Of a stretch of 64,000 bases of DNA, positions 44,601 through 52,231 are shown piece by piece. The position numbers were made by a program, and so were the translations under genes. The notes beneath the pieces were generated by a model. That model was not told the DNA's origin, made no database searches, and saw nothing but the letters and a program-made list of their open reading frames with translations. The DNA lies in assembly GCF_030056575.1 (NCBI RefSeq), contig NZ_JASHHX010000004.1, forward strand, positions 62,001-126,000, in the 5' to 3' direction. The DNA comes from Rhodoblastus sp. 17X3. GTDB taxonomy: Bacteria > Pseudomonadota > Alphaproteobacteria > Rhizobiales > Beijerinckiaceae. How positions within the stretch are numbered: position 1 is the first letter of the stretch; the number at the start of each line of letters is the position of its first letter.

Positions 44601-45665
44601 ATGATCGGTGAAGTCGATTTCTTGCCGGCAGGAGAAAGTAATGCCGACGCGATCTGCGTCCGTTATGGGGATCAACAGAGTGGCTGGTATTTGCATGTAA
44701 TCGACGGCGGCTACAAGGACACAGCCGATACGATCATCAACCATATCGACGAGCATTACGGCCGTGACTGGCATATCAACCATATGGTGCTCACGCACGC
44801 CGACAATGATCATGCGACCGGGCTGATCGGCGTGATGGAACGGAAGCGCGTACTCAATCTGTGGATGAACCGCCCCTGGCTGTATGTTGATGAGGTTAGC
44901 AGCCATTTTCATGGCAACTTTAATCGCGCTGGGTTAATCGGCGCGATGAAGGCCCGCCACGAATATCTCGTGCGGCTCGAAGAACTTGCGACCGAACAAG
45001 GAACTGTCATCCGAGAGGTTTTTCAGGGCGCGAAGATCGGTCCATTCACGGTTCTGGCTCCGTCGCGGGAACGCTATCTACGGCTAATCCCAGACCTTGA
45101 CAAAACGCCGCAGAAATATTCCGAGCAAGCCGTTTTCACCAATACGTGGAGCAAGCTCATGGAGGCGGTGAAAGAGTGGATCGATGAGCATTGGCACATC
45201 GAGACTCTATCAAACAGCCCAGAGCCCGTCTCCGCTTCTAACGAGACGAGCGTTGTGCAGCTAGGAGATTTCAATGGCGAAAAACTGCTTCTGACTGGCG
45301 ACGCCGGCCCGCAGGCGCTTAATGAAGCGGCGGACTATGCTCAAAGCCTTGGCCTGCTTAATGAGTTTCCAAAATATGTCCAAGTGCCGCATCACGGCAG
45401 CAGGAAGAATGTAACGCCGGCGGTGCTGGATCGCTGGCTCGGTCCGAAGATGCAGCTCGGGGAGCGGTACGGTCACGCGTTCTGCTCGGTGGGTTCCGAA
45501 CAAGAAGATTATCCGCGGGGTCAAGTCAACAATGCCTTCATCCGGCGAGGCTACCCAGTGTGGGTCACTAAAGGACAAAGCGTGTGCCAGTCATTCGGTA
45601 TGGGAATGAGGTCCGGTTTTGTCCCCGCGGATCCGTTGCCGTGGTCGGACAGGGTGAAGGTATAA
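44601..45665 (+). CDS. Metallo-beta-lactamase-fold hydrolase (ComEC-type)
   Basis: A 354-residue protein with the metal-binding motif THADNDHATGL (H66, D68, D70, H71), a later aspartate in LLLTGDAGPQ and a C-terminal QVPHHGSRKN, the pattern of the ComEC/Rec2-like MBL hydrolases that act on nucleic acids or nucleotides. ATG at 44601 follows a strong AGGTGGGGGG; GTG at 44577 is an alternative. It is next to a small membrane protein gene. Substrate unknown. Confidence 0.85.
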   Translation: MIGEVDFLPAGESNADAICVRYGDQQSGWYLHVIDGGYKDTADTIINHIDEHYGRDWHINHMVLTHADNDHATGLIGVMERKRVLNLWMNRPWLYVDEVSSHFHGNFNRAGLIGAMKARHEYLVRLEELATEQGTVIREVFQGAKIGPFTVLAPSRERYLRLIPDLDKTPQKYSEQAVFTNTWSKLMEAVKEWIDEHWHIETLSNSPEPVSASNETSVVQLGDFNGEKLLLTGDAGPQALNEAADYAQSLGLLNEFPKYVQVPHHGSRKNVTPAVLDRWLGPKMQLGERYGHAFCSVGSEQEDYPRGQVNNAFIRRGYPVWVTKGQSVCQSFGMGMRSGFVPADPLPWSDRVKV

Positions 45666-45667
45666 CA

Positions 45668-46465
45668 ATGAATTTTCCCAATATCGATCTGAAGATGTTC
45701 GACCACTATAGCCGCAACGCCCGTATCTATCCCGCTGTGATAGGGGCAGCACCCGCCATTGCAGCTTTGATGATCTTGTTCACATGGCGGGGAGTCTCGC
45801 TAACCAGCAGTGTTGCATCCGCCGGTCTGCTGGTGGTCCTTTACGCGATGTCGGACTTGGCTCGGCAATGGGGCAAGCGACTGGAACCCAAACTCTACGC
45901 GCGCCTCGGCGGCATGCCTTCGGTTCGGATGCTGCGTCGGAATGACGACACATTCGACGAAGGATCAAAGGAGCGCTACCGTGTTTTTCTTGCTGGGAAA
46001 CTCGGTCGACCCGTTCCGACTGCGGAAGAGGAAGCGCACAATCAACAGGTAGCCGACGCGTTCTACGCGGCTGCCGGCAGTTGGTTGCGGGAAAACACGC
46101 GCGACACCAAAAAGTTCAGCATTTTGTTCAACGAGAACGTGACTTACGGCTTCCGGCGCAATCTGCTTGGACTAAGGTGGCCGGCTGCGGCCCTAAATTT
46201 CATTGTTTGCGCAATTTGCATTGCACTACTCTGGCCAGTCACTTGGCCTTTGAATATGGCCGACGATCTCACCGTTCGGGTCGTCATCGTGTTGCTCGTT
46301 GCGCTAATCCACGGTCTATATTTGGTGCTGGTGGTGACGTGGCGTGCGGCGGGAGATGCAGCTAATTCGTATGGCAGGCAACTCATACTCACCTCGGAAG
46401 CATTTCTCACCAAACCGGGTCCGGCTCAGCCAAAGCGGGCCAGGAAGGCGGCCACATCGAACTAA
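45668..46465 (+). CDS. Four-helix membrane protein, putative effector
   Basis: A 265-residue protein. Two hydrophobic helices lie at about residues 18-60 (YPAVIGAAPAIAALMILF; SVASAGLLVVLYAM) and two at about 175-235 (ALNFIVCAICIALLWPV; VVIVLLVALIHGLYLVLVV), with a 110-residue soluble loop between. I recognise no family. Its place behind the MBL gene, two bases from its stop, suggests a joint role. Membrane proteins closing a defence operon are often effectors; that is speculation. ATG at 45668 has GAAGG upstream. Confidence 0.65.
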   Translation: MNFPNIDLKMFDHYSRNARIYPAVIGAAPAIAALMILFTWRGVSLTSSVASAGLLVVLYAMSDLARQWGKRLEPKLYARLGGMPSVRMLRRNDDTFDEGSKERYRVFLAGKLGRPVPTAEEEAHNQQVADAFYAAAGSWLRENTRDTKKFSILFNENVTYGFRRNLLGLRWPAAALNFIVCAICIALLWPVTWPLNMADDLTVRVVIVLLVALIHGLYLVLVVTWRAAGDAANSYGRQLILTSEAFLTKPGPAQPKRARKAATSN

Positions 46466-46562
46466 CTGATTTGGCCCGAGAACCATTCTCCATCCGGCTT
46501 AGGGAATAATCTCAATGCTCGCGCAGGCACTGGCCTGACGTATCGGCGAGCGCGACGGTAGT

Positions 46563-48782
46563 CTACTCGGCGACGACGCATGTGTAGCCATCCGGTAGGG
46601 CGATGAGCATGAGGACCGGGAAACATTGCCTGAGGGAGAGGATGAGCGCCGTCGCTTTGTCTTGCAACGATGGGCCGCTGGTAACGAGGTGGTTATGCCA
46701 AGTTCCGAGAACATAAAGAGTTCCGCCAGAATTTGCATAGAGCCTCTTGGTCTGCGCCTTCAGGCCGGCAGTTCCGAGCACGAATTGGTGTTGTGAAAAC
46801 ATGCTGTCCGGTGGCGCCGGAATGAGGTCCACGACTTGGAACGAGTTGTTGATATGCGAGAAGCGGCCGACAATCACGCCGCCGGTTTCGCTTTGCGGTT
46901 TTGCCGCGATGTCGGAGCGAATGGCCTCATCGACGAGAGGGCTGATGCGGACGCCGATCCCTGTTTCGTCGTCAGATATAATCGTCCATGGCCGAATGTC
47001 ACAGCGCATCCAGCTTTGCGACAGTCCGTCGGCGTGAAGGTTGCCGATTGCAATCTCGCCGTTGCTGGGCGTCGCACCGAGTCGTTGCGCAACGACGCAG
47101 CTCAACCCGGCGGTCAGCGCGCTGAGGCGATCGTCCGGCATCGGAAACGTCGCCGCGCTGCAGCCCTGTCCGATCAGGATTTCCTGGGCTTGCGCCGAAA
47201 AGACCTCGCGTCGAAGATTTTCGTCCGCTGCGATCATGCGGTAAGATTCGGCGGCGAGATCGCTCAGATTGGGATTGCCATTCGGCCCTTCGAACGCCGC
47301 ATAGGCTACCGTGCCGGCGGCGAGCAAATGAGTCTCTCCCAGTTGAGGGCGCGCTTCCCAGGGCAAGCAGGAAAGTACTTCGCGCACGATCGTCGACGCC
47401 GTGGTGTTCAAGACCAGTTTAGTCGATTCGGACGCAAGTCGCTGTCTGCCTTGCTCTTCCGCTGAAATGGCCAAGACATCTTCATCGAGGAATGTGGCGC
47501 CCTGTCTTAAGCGCTGGATCTCGCCAGCGAGCATTTCTGCTTTTTGCCCAGCGAAGCCCAACCATTCGTTGTCATCAGGTGTAAGAGCATGGCGCGCGTA
47601 ATTATGCGGCGACATGAAGCTGTGATCGACCACTCGCGCTGGCCCGCTTCCCTGGCGAGCCAGATGTATTGCGATCTTCGAGCCAACGCTACCACAGCCA
47701 ACTAGCGTCCAGTCTGTACGCGCGGCATATTCGGGCGCTCCGGACGTTCGCCTCAAAATCTGTTCCGACAGTTGCTCACGCAGCGCGCATGGCCGAACTA
47801 TCGCGCGGTCTGCTCGTTCAATGCTGGTCAATGTGCTCAGGTCGATGACGTAGGAACACAATTCGATGGGCGAGCCTGTGCCAATGACTGGGTATGGGCG
47901 CGGCGTCATCAAGGTGACGAGAAAGGGAATCTTTCCAAATCCTGCCTGGTCGGCTTGAAATGCGATCTGATTGATCTTGGCGTTTAGATGGCCGGAGCAG
48001 CCATAGAGCCCGGCGCGTTCGATCAGTTCGCCGACATTTGTCACCGTTTCAGGAAGGTAGGTGTCAACGATCGGCGGCTTTCCCGTTTCTTCTGCTGGCG
48101 CCCAAATCAATAAGCCGACCGAAACGCCGCGGAACGCGTTCGGTGTTATTTGTTGCAGGCCGTAGGGGCGGACGTTGAGATCGACAATCTCCAATGATCG
48201 ATGGTCGATCCGAAAATGGCCGTTGTCGCTGTCCGCGACATAGAGGAATCCTGTTTTTACGGCCAGGCAGCCGCCCCCCGGCGTCATCAGATTGCGGATC
48301 GCAGTTCCGTCGACGACGGCGATATCCATGACCGCGTCGCGGCGCACGGGCTCCCAGCCATTTTCCGCATTGTTCAGGGCTAGCATCGCGGCTCTGTCGA
48401 GCCATTCGGCAAGCTGGTCTATCAGGCCTTCGATCCCGCGCGACTGCAGCAGCTCGCTGGCGCTGCCGGCGATCAGGCACGGCTGCGGTGGCATGTGCGC
48501 CGGACCCGGATTGATGTGCGGATGGGAGCGATTGAAATCGGGTCGTAGCGTAATCACCGGCGCGTGCAGCGGATAGGACGCCGGAAAATGAAGGGTCACG
48601 GACTCTGTCGCGCGCACGCCGTTGAGGCTCTCGCCTTTTGTCCGCCATGCGGCCGGCAATTCGGTCCACATATCGACTTCGGCGACGACCGAACCGTCAT
48701 CGTGTTCGGCCGTCACCCGGCAATCCAGGACCGCCGGATGCAAGCCGACGAGGCGAAGGCCTCGATTGATGGCGAGCTTCAT
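46563..48782 (-). CDS. E2-E1-JAB triple-fusion ubiquitin-like conjugation protein
   Basis: A 739-residue protein in three parts. Residues 1-150 are an E2-like fold (FPASYPLHAPVITLRPDF) with candidate catalytic C102 in PPQPCLI. Residues 355-570 are an E1/ThiF domain with the nucleotide loop VGCGSVGSKIAIHLA (362-367), NYARHAL and a candidate cysteine at 541. Residues 630-739 are a JAB/JAMM isopeptidase (E632 in ETGGVIVG; H696, H698, S705, D708 in WHNHLVTSGPSLQD). The JAMM H-to-D spacing is one residue shorter than canonical. Such fusions occur in bacterial antiviral ubiquitin-like systems, often beside an MBL gene, as here. No ubiquitin-like protein or CD-NTase gene is seen nearby. Confidence 0.85.
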   Translation of the reverse strand: MKLAINRGLRLVGLHPAVLDCRVTAEHDDGSVVAEVDMWTELPAAWRTKGESLNGVRATESVTLHFPASYPLHAPVITLRPDFNRSHPHINPGPAHMPPQPCLIAGSASELLQSRGIEGLIDQLAEWLDRAAMLALNNAENGWEPVRRDAVMDIAVVDGTAIRNLMTPGGGCLAVKTGFLYVADSDNGHFRIDHRSLEIVDLNVRPYGLQQITPNAFRGVSVGLLIWAPAEETGKPPIVDTYLPETVTNVGELIERAGLYGCSGHLNAKINQIAFQADQAGFGKIPFLVTLMTPRPYPVIGTGSPIELCSYVIDLSTLTSIERADRAIVRPCALREQLSEQILRRTSGAPEYAARTDWTLVGCGSVGSKIAIHLARQGSGPARVVDHSFMSPHNYARHALTPDDNEWLGFAGQKAEMLAGEIQRLRQGATFLDEDVLAISAEEQGRQRLASESTKLVLNTTASTIVREVLSCLPWEARPQLGETHLLAAGTVAYAAFEGPNGNPNLSDLAAESYRMIAADENLRREVFSAQAQEILIGQGCSAATFPMPDDRLSALTAGLSCVVAQRLGATPSNGEIAIGNLHADGLSQSWMRCDIRPWTIISDDETGIGVRISPLVDEAIRSDIAAKPQSETGGVIVGRFSHINNSFQVVDLIPAPPDSMFSQHQFVLGTAGLKAQTKRLYANSGGTLYVLGTWHNHLVTSGPSLQDKATALILSLRQCFPVLMLIALPDGYTCVVAE

Positions 48783-48790
48783 TTATCCGA

Positions 48791-49927
48791 TCAGCCGTGA
48801 CCGAGGGCTTCGGTCCCGACGCCGGTGCTCAGACCTGCGACCGCGGCTGCCCTCTTGCGCCCGGCTTTGGGTCCGTATTGGCTGACGGTGATTTCGAACG
48901 GTTCGTCGCCCGGATCATCCGCGAGGCAACGAAATTCGCCGGCCACCTTCTTGACAATGTTCTTGTATTCGCGTTCGGCGCGGATACAGGGCGGATCAAT
49001 TTCGTCGTCTTCGATTTCGCAGCTGCTTGATAAGATCATCGCGCCCGCTTCGGCTTGCGCCAATGCACTGCGCGCCTTTTTCGAAACTTCGGCTTTCTCG
49101 CCCTTTTCGGACCAGCTGTCCCACGACAGGCTATGCCATGAGCAGTGATGCGGCGCCAACAGGACATCATATTTGAGGTCGTCGTCAGTGTAGGTATCGC
49201 GCACCTTTTCCCAGATCGCGACTTCGGCGTCGCCGCCGAGCAGGTAGCGCGCCGCAACCTTGGAGCCGACGAGCAGCGACAATTGCATCACCACGCTCGA
49301 GTCGTTTTTCGAGAGTTTTTCGTCCTCTTCGTCGTCGGCGGCTAGCATCGGCCCGAGAAGAAGGGATTCGAACGAGGTGTCGGCATTGCCGCAAATTTTC
49401 GAAAAGCGCGAGCCCGCTTTCATCACGATAGCGCCGAGCTTGTCCGTTTTGCCGTCAATATCTTCGCCGAGGATGAGGATGCGATCGCCGTCTTCGAAGG
49501 CTCCCTTCGTCTCGAAAACTTTGACCCGTCGACGCGCTTCGCTAATCCAGGCTTTGGCGTCGTCGCAGAGCGGCGACTTCTTCTCAGCGCGCCGGAAGAT
49601 GAGCGGCGACGACCACATTTCACGGATGACGATCTTGTCGTCTTTTTCGCTCCAATCCTTCAGCGATCCGAGATGGAAGTGGTTGCGCAAGCCGGAACAG
49701 TGGTCTTGGTCTGGGTGGGTCAGAAGGAAGGCATCGACAAATTTCCGCTTGGCGGCGTCACGGTCGAGCCGCTCGCGCAATTGGGCGCCAACGTCTGGCG
49801 TTTCGTCATCGGAATCATCGGCCGCTGATCGAATTTTGATGTCGACAAGCAGGCGCTTGCCGCTTTCGAATTCAATTAATGTCATGTCGCCGTTGCCGAC
49901 TTTAAAATGAGTAGTTTTAACAGGCAT
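48791..49927 (-). CDS. Metallo-beta-lactamase-fold hydrolase paired with the E2-E1-JAB gene
   Basis: A 378-residue protein with the metal site LLTHPDQDHCSGL (H71-D73-D75-H76), a later aspartate in YLLGGDAEVAIWE and LLAPHHCSWHSL. It resembles ComEC-type MBL proteins and is a different branch from the MBL at 44601. It lies eight bases before the E2-E1-JAB gene on the same strand, a known neighbourhood for bacterial E1/E2 systems. ATG at 49927 has a clear GGAGG; an upstream ATG at 49957 is less likely. It ends with a basic, low-complexity tail. Confidence 0.82.
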   Translation of the reverse strand: MPVKTTHFKVGNGDMTLIEFESGKRLLVDIKIRSAADDSDDETPDVGAQLRERLDRDAAKRKFVDAFLLTHPDQDHCSGLRNHFHLGSLKDWSEKDDKIVIREMWSSPLIFRRAEKKSPLCDDAKAWISEARRRVKVFETKGAFEDGDRILILGEDIDGKTDKLGAIVMKAGSRFSKICGNADTSFESLLLGPMLAADDEEDEKLSKNDSSVVMQLSLLVGSKVAARYLLGGDAEVAIWEKVRDTYTDDDLKYDVLLAPHHCSWHSLSWDSWSEKGEKAEVSKKARSALAQAEAGAMILSSSCEIEDDEIDPPCIRAEREYKNIVKKVAGEFRCLADDPGDEPFEITVSQYGPKAGRKRAAAVAGLSTGVGTEALGHG

Positions 49928-50332
49928 TCGCACCTCCAAATGAACTGCCACGCACAAGGTGGGTGTTCCTCATTTGTACGCAAGGGGGCGAACTAAATAA
50001 TTCTTAAAAATTGGCGTGGCTTTTGCCGGTGAATCCGCGAAAAGGCGCTGCCGACAGAGCCGGCGCAGAGCAGGTCATGCTAGAACTCAATGTTGACGCC
50101 CTAAGGATGGGAGTATTCGCGTCTTCTACGAGTCGACTCAGGTGATCATGGCGCGCATCCATGCACGTCTCGGCAGTCGCGCGTACCCGTGACTTCCCAA
50201 TTGAGCGGATGGAGGGCGTTTACGGTACCATACCGAAACGCCGGCGGCGAAAGCTGCCAACACGCCGCGTCATTGCTTGGCCGGCTCGATTGCCGACCCG
50301 TCCCTGCCTGAACAGCGTTCTTCACGGGCGAA
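49928..50332. other. Intergenic region upstream of the MBL/E2-E1-JAB operon
   Basis: About 405 bp with no supportable gene. The operon's GGAGG lies at its left edge and an AT-rich patch (about 49995-50015) is a candidate promoter. The rest shows no recognised element. Confidence 0.4.
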
Positions 50333-50998
50333 TCATTCATCTCCATGAATAGTATGTGCAAGGCAGCGAACTTTTTGCGAATCCCGAATTTGACGGAGCG
50401 CGCCTTCTTCGCCGCACATCTCACAAATCCCCGTCGAACATGCTTCCGCCAAGTCCGCGACGCGCTGCAACTGAGCAGCCACGTGCGCCCTTAGGCCGAT
50501 AGATTCGACCTGGATCTTTAATCGCCCATTGATTTCAATGACTTGCGCGATACCGAGCTTAAAACCATGCATGGAGGCAAGCGCAAACATCTTTTCGAGC
50601 GAGCGACAAATCAAAGGATTCCAACCTTCGCCGCAGGTGATCGCGAAAGGGTGCGCGAGGTAGGAGGACCATGTCGCCGCTATCTGGGCGGGGTTATTCC
50701 CCACCGGAGTAGCGCCACGGCGCACAGATTTTGGGGGCAAAGATTGATCGGCCAGGTGCCCTTCGAATTGGTCGAAATTGAACTGTCTCGCGAACTCGTC
50801 TTCCCACACGGGCGACCAAAGTCCCAATGCCGCGCGCGAGGCGGACCATTGCCGCAGATCTGCGACACGCAGACGCTCTGCAATCTCGTCCAATTTTTGG
50901 TTGATGCGGGCCAAATTCGCACTTACGTCAAACAGGATGTCCGAATTTCGTCCGGCGAGATTCAATAACCGGTCAATTTTCTTTTCGCTCGCGTACAT
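50333..50998 (-). CDS. Uncharacterised protein with C-terminal zinc-binding-like motif
   Basis: A 221-residue protein. The N-terminus is helical (DRLLNLAGRNSDILFDVSANLARINQKLDEIAERL, coiled-coil-like) and the C-terminus has ICEMCGEEGALR...KVRCLAH, a possible zinc ribbon. I recognise no family. It is divergent from the XRE regulator with about 80 bp between, so the pair may form a regulated module such as a regulator with its target. Confidence 0.7.
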   Translation of the reverse strand: MYASEKKIDRLLNLAGRNSDILFDVSANLARINQKLDEIAERLRVADLRQWSASRAALGLWSPVWEDEFARQFNFDQFEGHLADQSLPPKSVRRGATPVGNNPAQIAATWSSYLAHPFAITCGEGWNPLICRSLEKMFALASMHGFKLGIAQVIEINGRLKIQVESIGLRAHVAAQLQRVADLAEACSTGICEMCGEEGALRQIRDSQKVRCLAHTIHGDE

Positions 50999-51079
50999 TA
51001 TCGCCCCGACGCTTCATCAAAGACGAATATCCCTTATAGTTAATAGATTGTCGAGTGTCCAAATGCGCTTCCTAACGGT

Positions 51080-51307
51080 ATGGAAACGCCCCGAAAACGC
51101 GCAGGTAGAGATATTTTGGCGAGGAACCTCCGCCGTCTGAGAAGGGAACGGGGTGTCACGCAAGAAGCGCTAGCCCACCAAGTAAACCTCACGCAAACTT
51201 ATTTATCCGAGGTCGAGGCTGGAAAACGCAACATTTCCATCGACAACATAGAGATACTAGCTGACGCCTTTGGCCTTTCGCTCAGTGCGCTGCTTGAAGA
51301 AGGCTGA
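51080..51307 (+). CDS. XRE-family transcriptional regulator
   Basis: A 75-residue single-domain HTH_3 protein: RNLRRLRRERGVTQEALAHQVNLTQTYLSEVEAGKRNISI. This size and form suit a Cro/CI-like repressor of neighbouring genes. It is divergent from the 221-residue gene and close to the right end of the island. Confidence 0.88.
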   Translation: METPRKRAGRDILARNLRRLRRERGVTQEALAHQVNLTQTYLSEVEAGKRNISIDNIEILADAFGLSLSALLEEG

Positions 51308-51680
51308 GCGCTGCTAAGGCTCGGGAAATATTGGCGCCGGTCGAGCAGATTATACAACCGTATCTGGAGACGGCTGCTTATAATGGGGTCAGAAAACAGG
51401 TGCGAGAACGACTAGATCAGCCGATCCGCGCTCGGACGTTATGATGCGTTGCGCATGTATTTATACATCGCAATGGCATCGCACCACTACGCGGCGCCTT
51501 AAGCGTAGTTCGACCCCGTTGCTTTGTATCCCTCTGGCGCGACGCGCCTTGCGCGAATTAGGGTCCTAAAGAAATGCTCCGCAGCTAGATCGGCTTTAGG
51601 AGCGAGGATATACGGCCATCTCAAAGGAGCGGACTTCCCATGCACGCTTACGCAGCGATACATCGAAGCTGTCAAGATAA
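51308..51680. other. Right end of the island, non-coding, with a palindrome
   Basis: No convincing gene. A 38-base imperfect palindrome at 51443-51480 has arms GATGC-TTGC-ATGTAT and ATACAT-GCAA-GCATC around TT. The outer terminal repeat is at 51669-51680. Confidence 0.6.
51669..51680 (-). repeat. Right terminal inverted repeat of the island
   Basis: CTGTCAAGATAA, complement TTATCTTGACAG, matches the left end. The inner repeat ACGCAGCGATAC is at 51650-51661. Confidence 0.8.
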
Positions 51681-51685
51681 GACCC
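51681..51685. repeat. Right copy of the 5-bp direct repeat (GACCC) flanking the island
   Basis: Identical to 20770-20774. The base after it continues the rarA frame. Confidence 0.85.
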
Positions 51686-52205
51686 CGACGCGGCGCTCTA
51701 TTATCTCGCGCGCATGTTCGACGCTGGCGAAGACCCTCTGTTCATCGCGCGCCGCGTGGTGCGAATGGCGGTCGAGGATATCGGCCTCGCTGATCCACAG
51801 GCGCTTGTGATCGCCAATGCCGCCAAGGACGCCTATGATTTTCTCGGCAGCCCCGAGGGCGAACTGGCCATCGCCCAGGCGGTCGTCTATTGCGCCACGG
51901 CGCCGAAATCCAACGCCAATTACAGCGCCTACAAGGCGGCGATGCGGCTGGCGCGCGAACGCGGTTCGCTGATGCCGCCCAAGGTCATTCTCAACGCCCC
52001 GACCAAGCTGATGAAATCGGAAGGCTATGGCTCGGGCTACGCCTATGACCATGACGAGCCCGACGCCTTTTCCGGCCAGAACTACTGGCCGGAGGAGCTG
52101 GGGCGGCAGAAGCTGTACAAGCCGGTCGAACGCGGCTTCGAGCGCGAGATCGGCAAACGGCTGGAATATTGGGCCAAGCTGCGCAAGGAGCGTGGCGAAA
52201 GCTGA
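51681..52205 (+). pseudogene. rarA: RarA, 3' part separated from its start by the island
   Basis: 174 codons of RarA C-terminal sequence: [55 protein letters not shown] and the tail GYAYDHDEPDAFSGQNYWPEEL. It has no start signal of its own; an internal ATG at 51714 would give a fragment without ATPase. Joined to 19984-20774 it makes a 436-residue RarA. It is clean, with no further damage seen, suggesting the insertion is fairly recent or reversible. Confidence 0.93.
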
Positions 52206-52231
52206 GTACGCGGGTTTGGGAGAAGTGTGGC

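Larger units (their letters stand above)
20775..51680. mobile_element. GInt-like genomic island (tyrosine-recombinase trio) inserted in rarA
   Basis: A 30,906-bp segment bounded by GACCC direct repeats and imperfect inverted ends: TTTATCTCGACAG at the left and CTGTCAAGATAA at the right, whose complement is TTATCTTGACAG. Removing it regenerates an unbroken rarA. It contains three adjacent large tyrosine recombinases and a small HTH/coiled-coil gene, the four-gene set defining GInt islands and related to Tn554 tnpABC. Cargo: a second rarA, regulators, a proteasome-like hydrolase, two defence-like operons. The base composition is more AT-rich and patchy than the flanks. No tRNA is involved. Confidence 0.92.

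Noticed and set aside
45668-46465. Assignment of the membrane protein to the S-4TM CBASS effector family
   Set aside because: The four helices fit, but the typical N-terminal sequence of that family is not present and no CD-NTase is encoded nearby.
46490-48890. Plus-strand open frames over the E2-E1-JAB gene
   Set aside because: They lack ribosome sites and recognisable motifs; the minus-strand protein is clear.
20775-51680. CRISPR array or tRNA attachment site in the island
   Set aside because: No regularly spaced repeats and no tRNA-like sequence were found; the target is a protein-coding gene.
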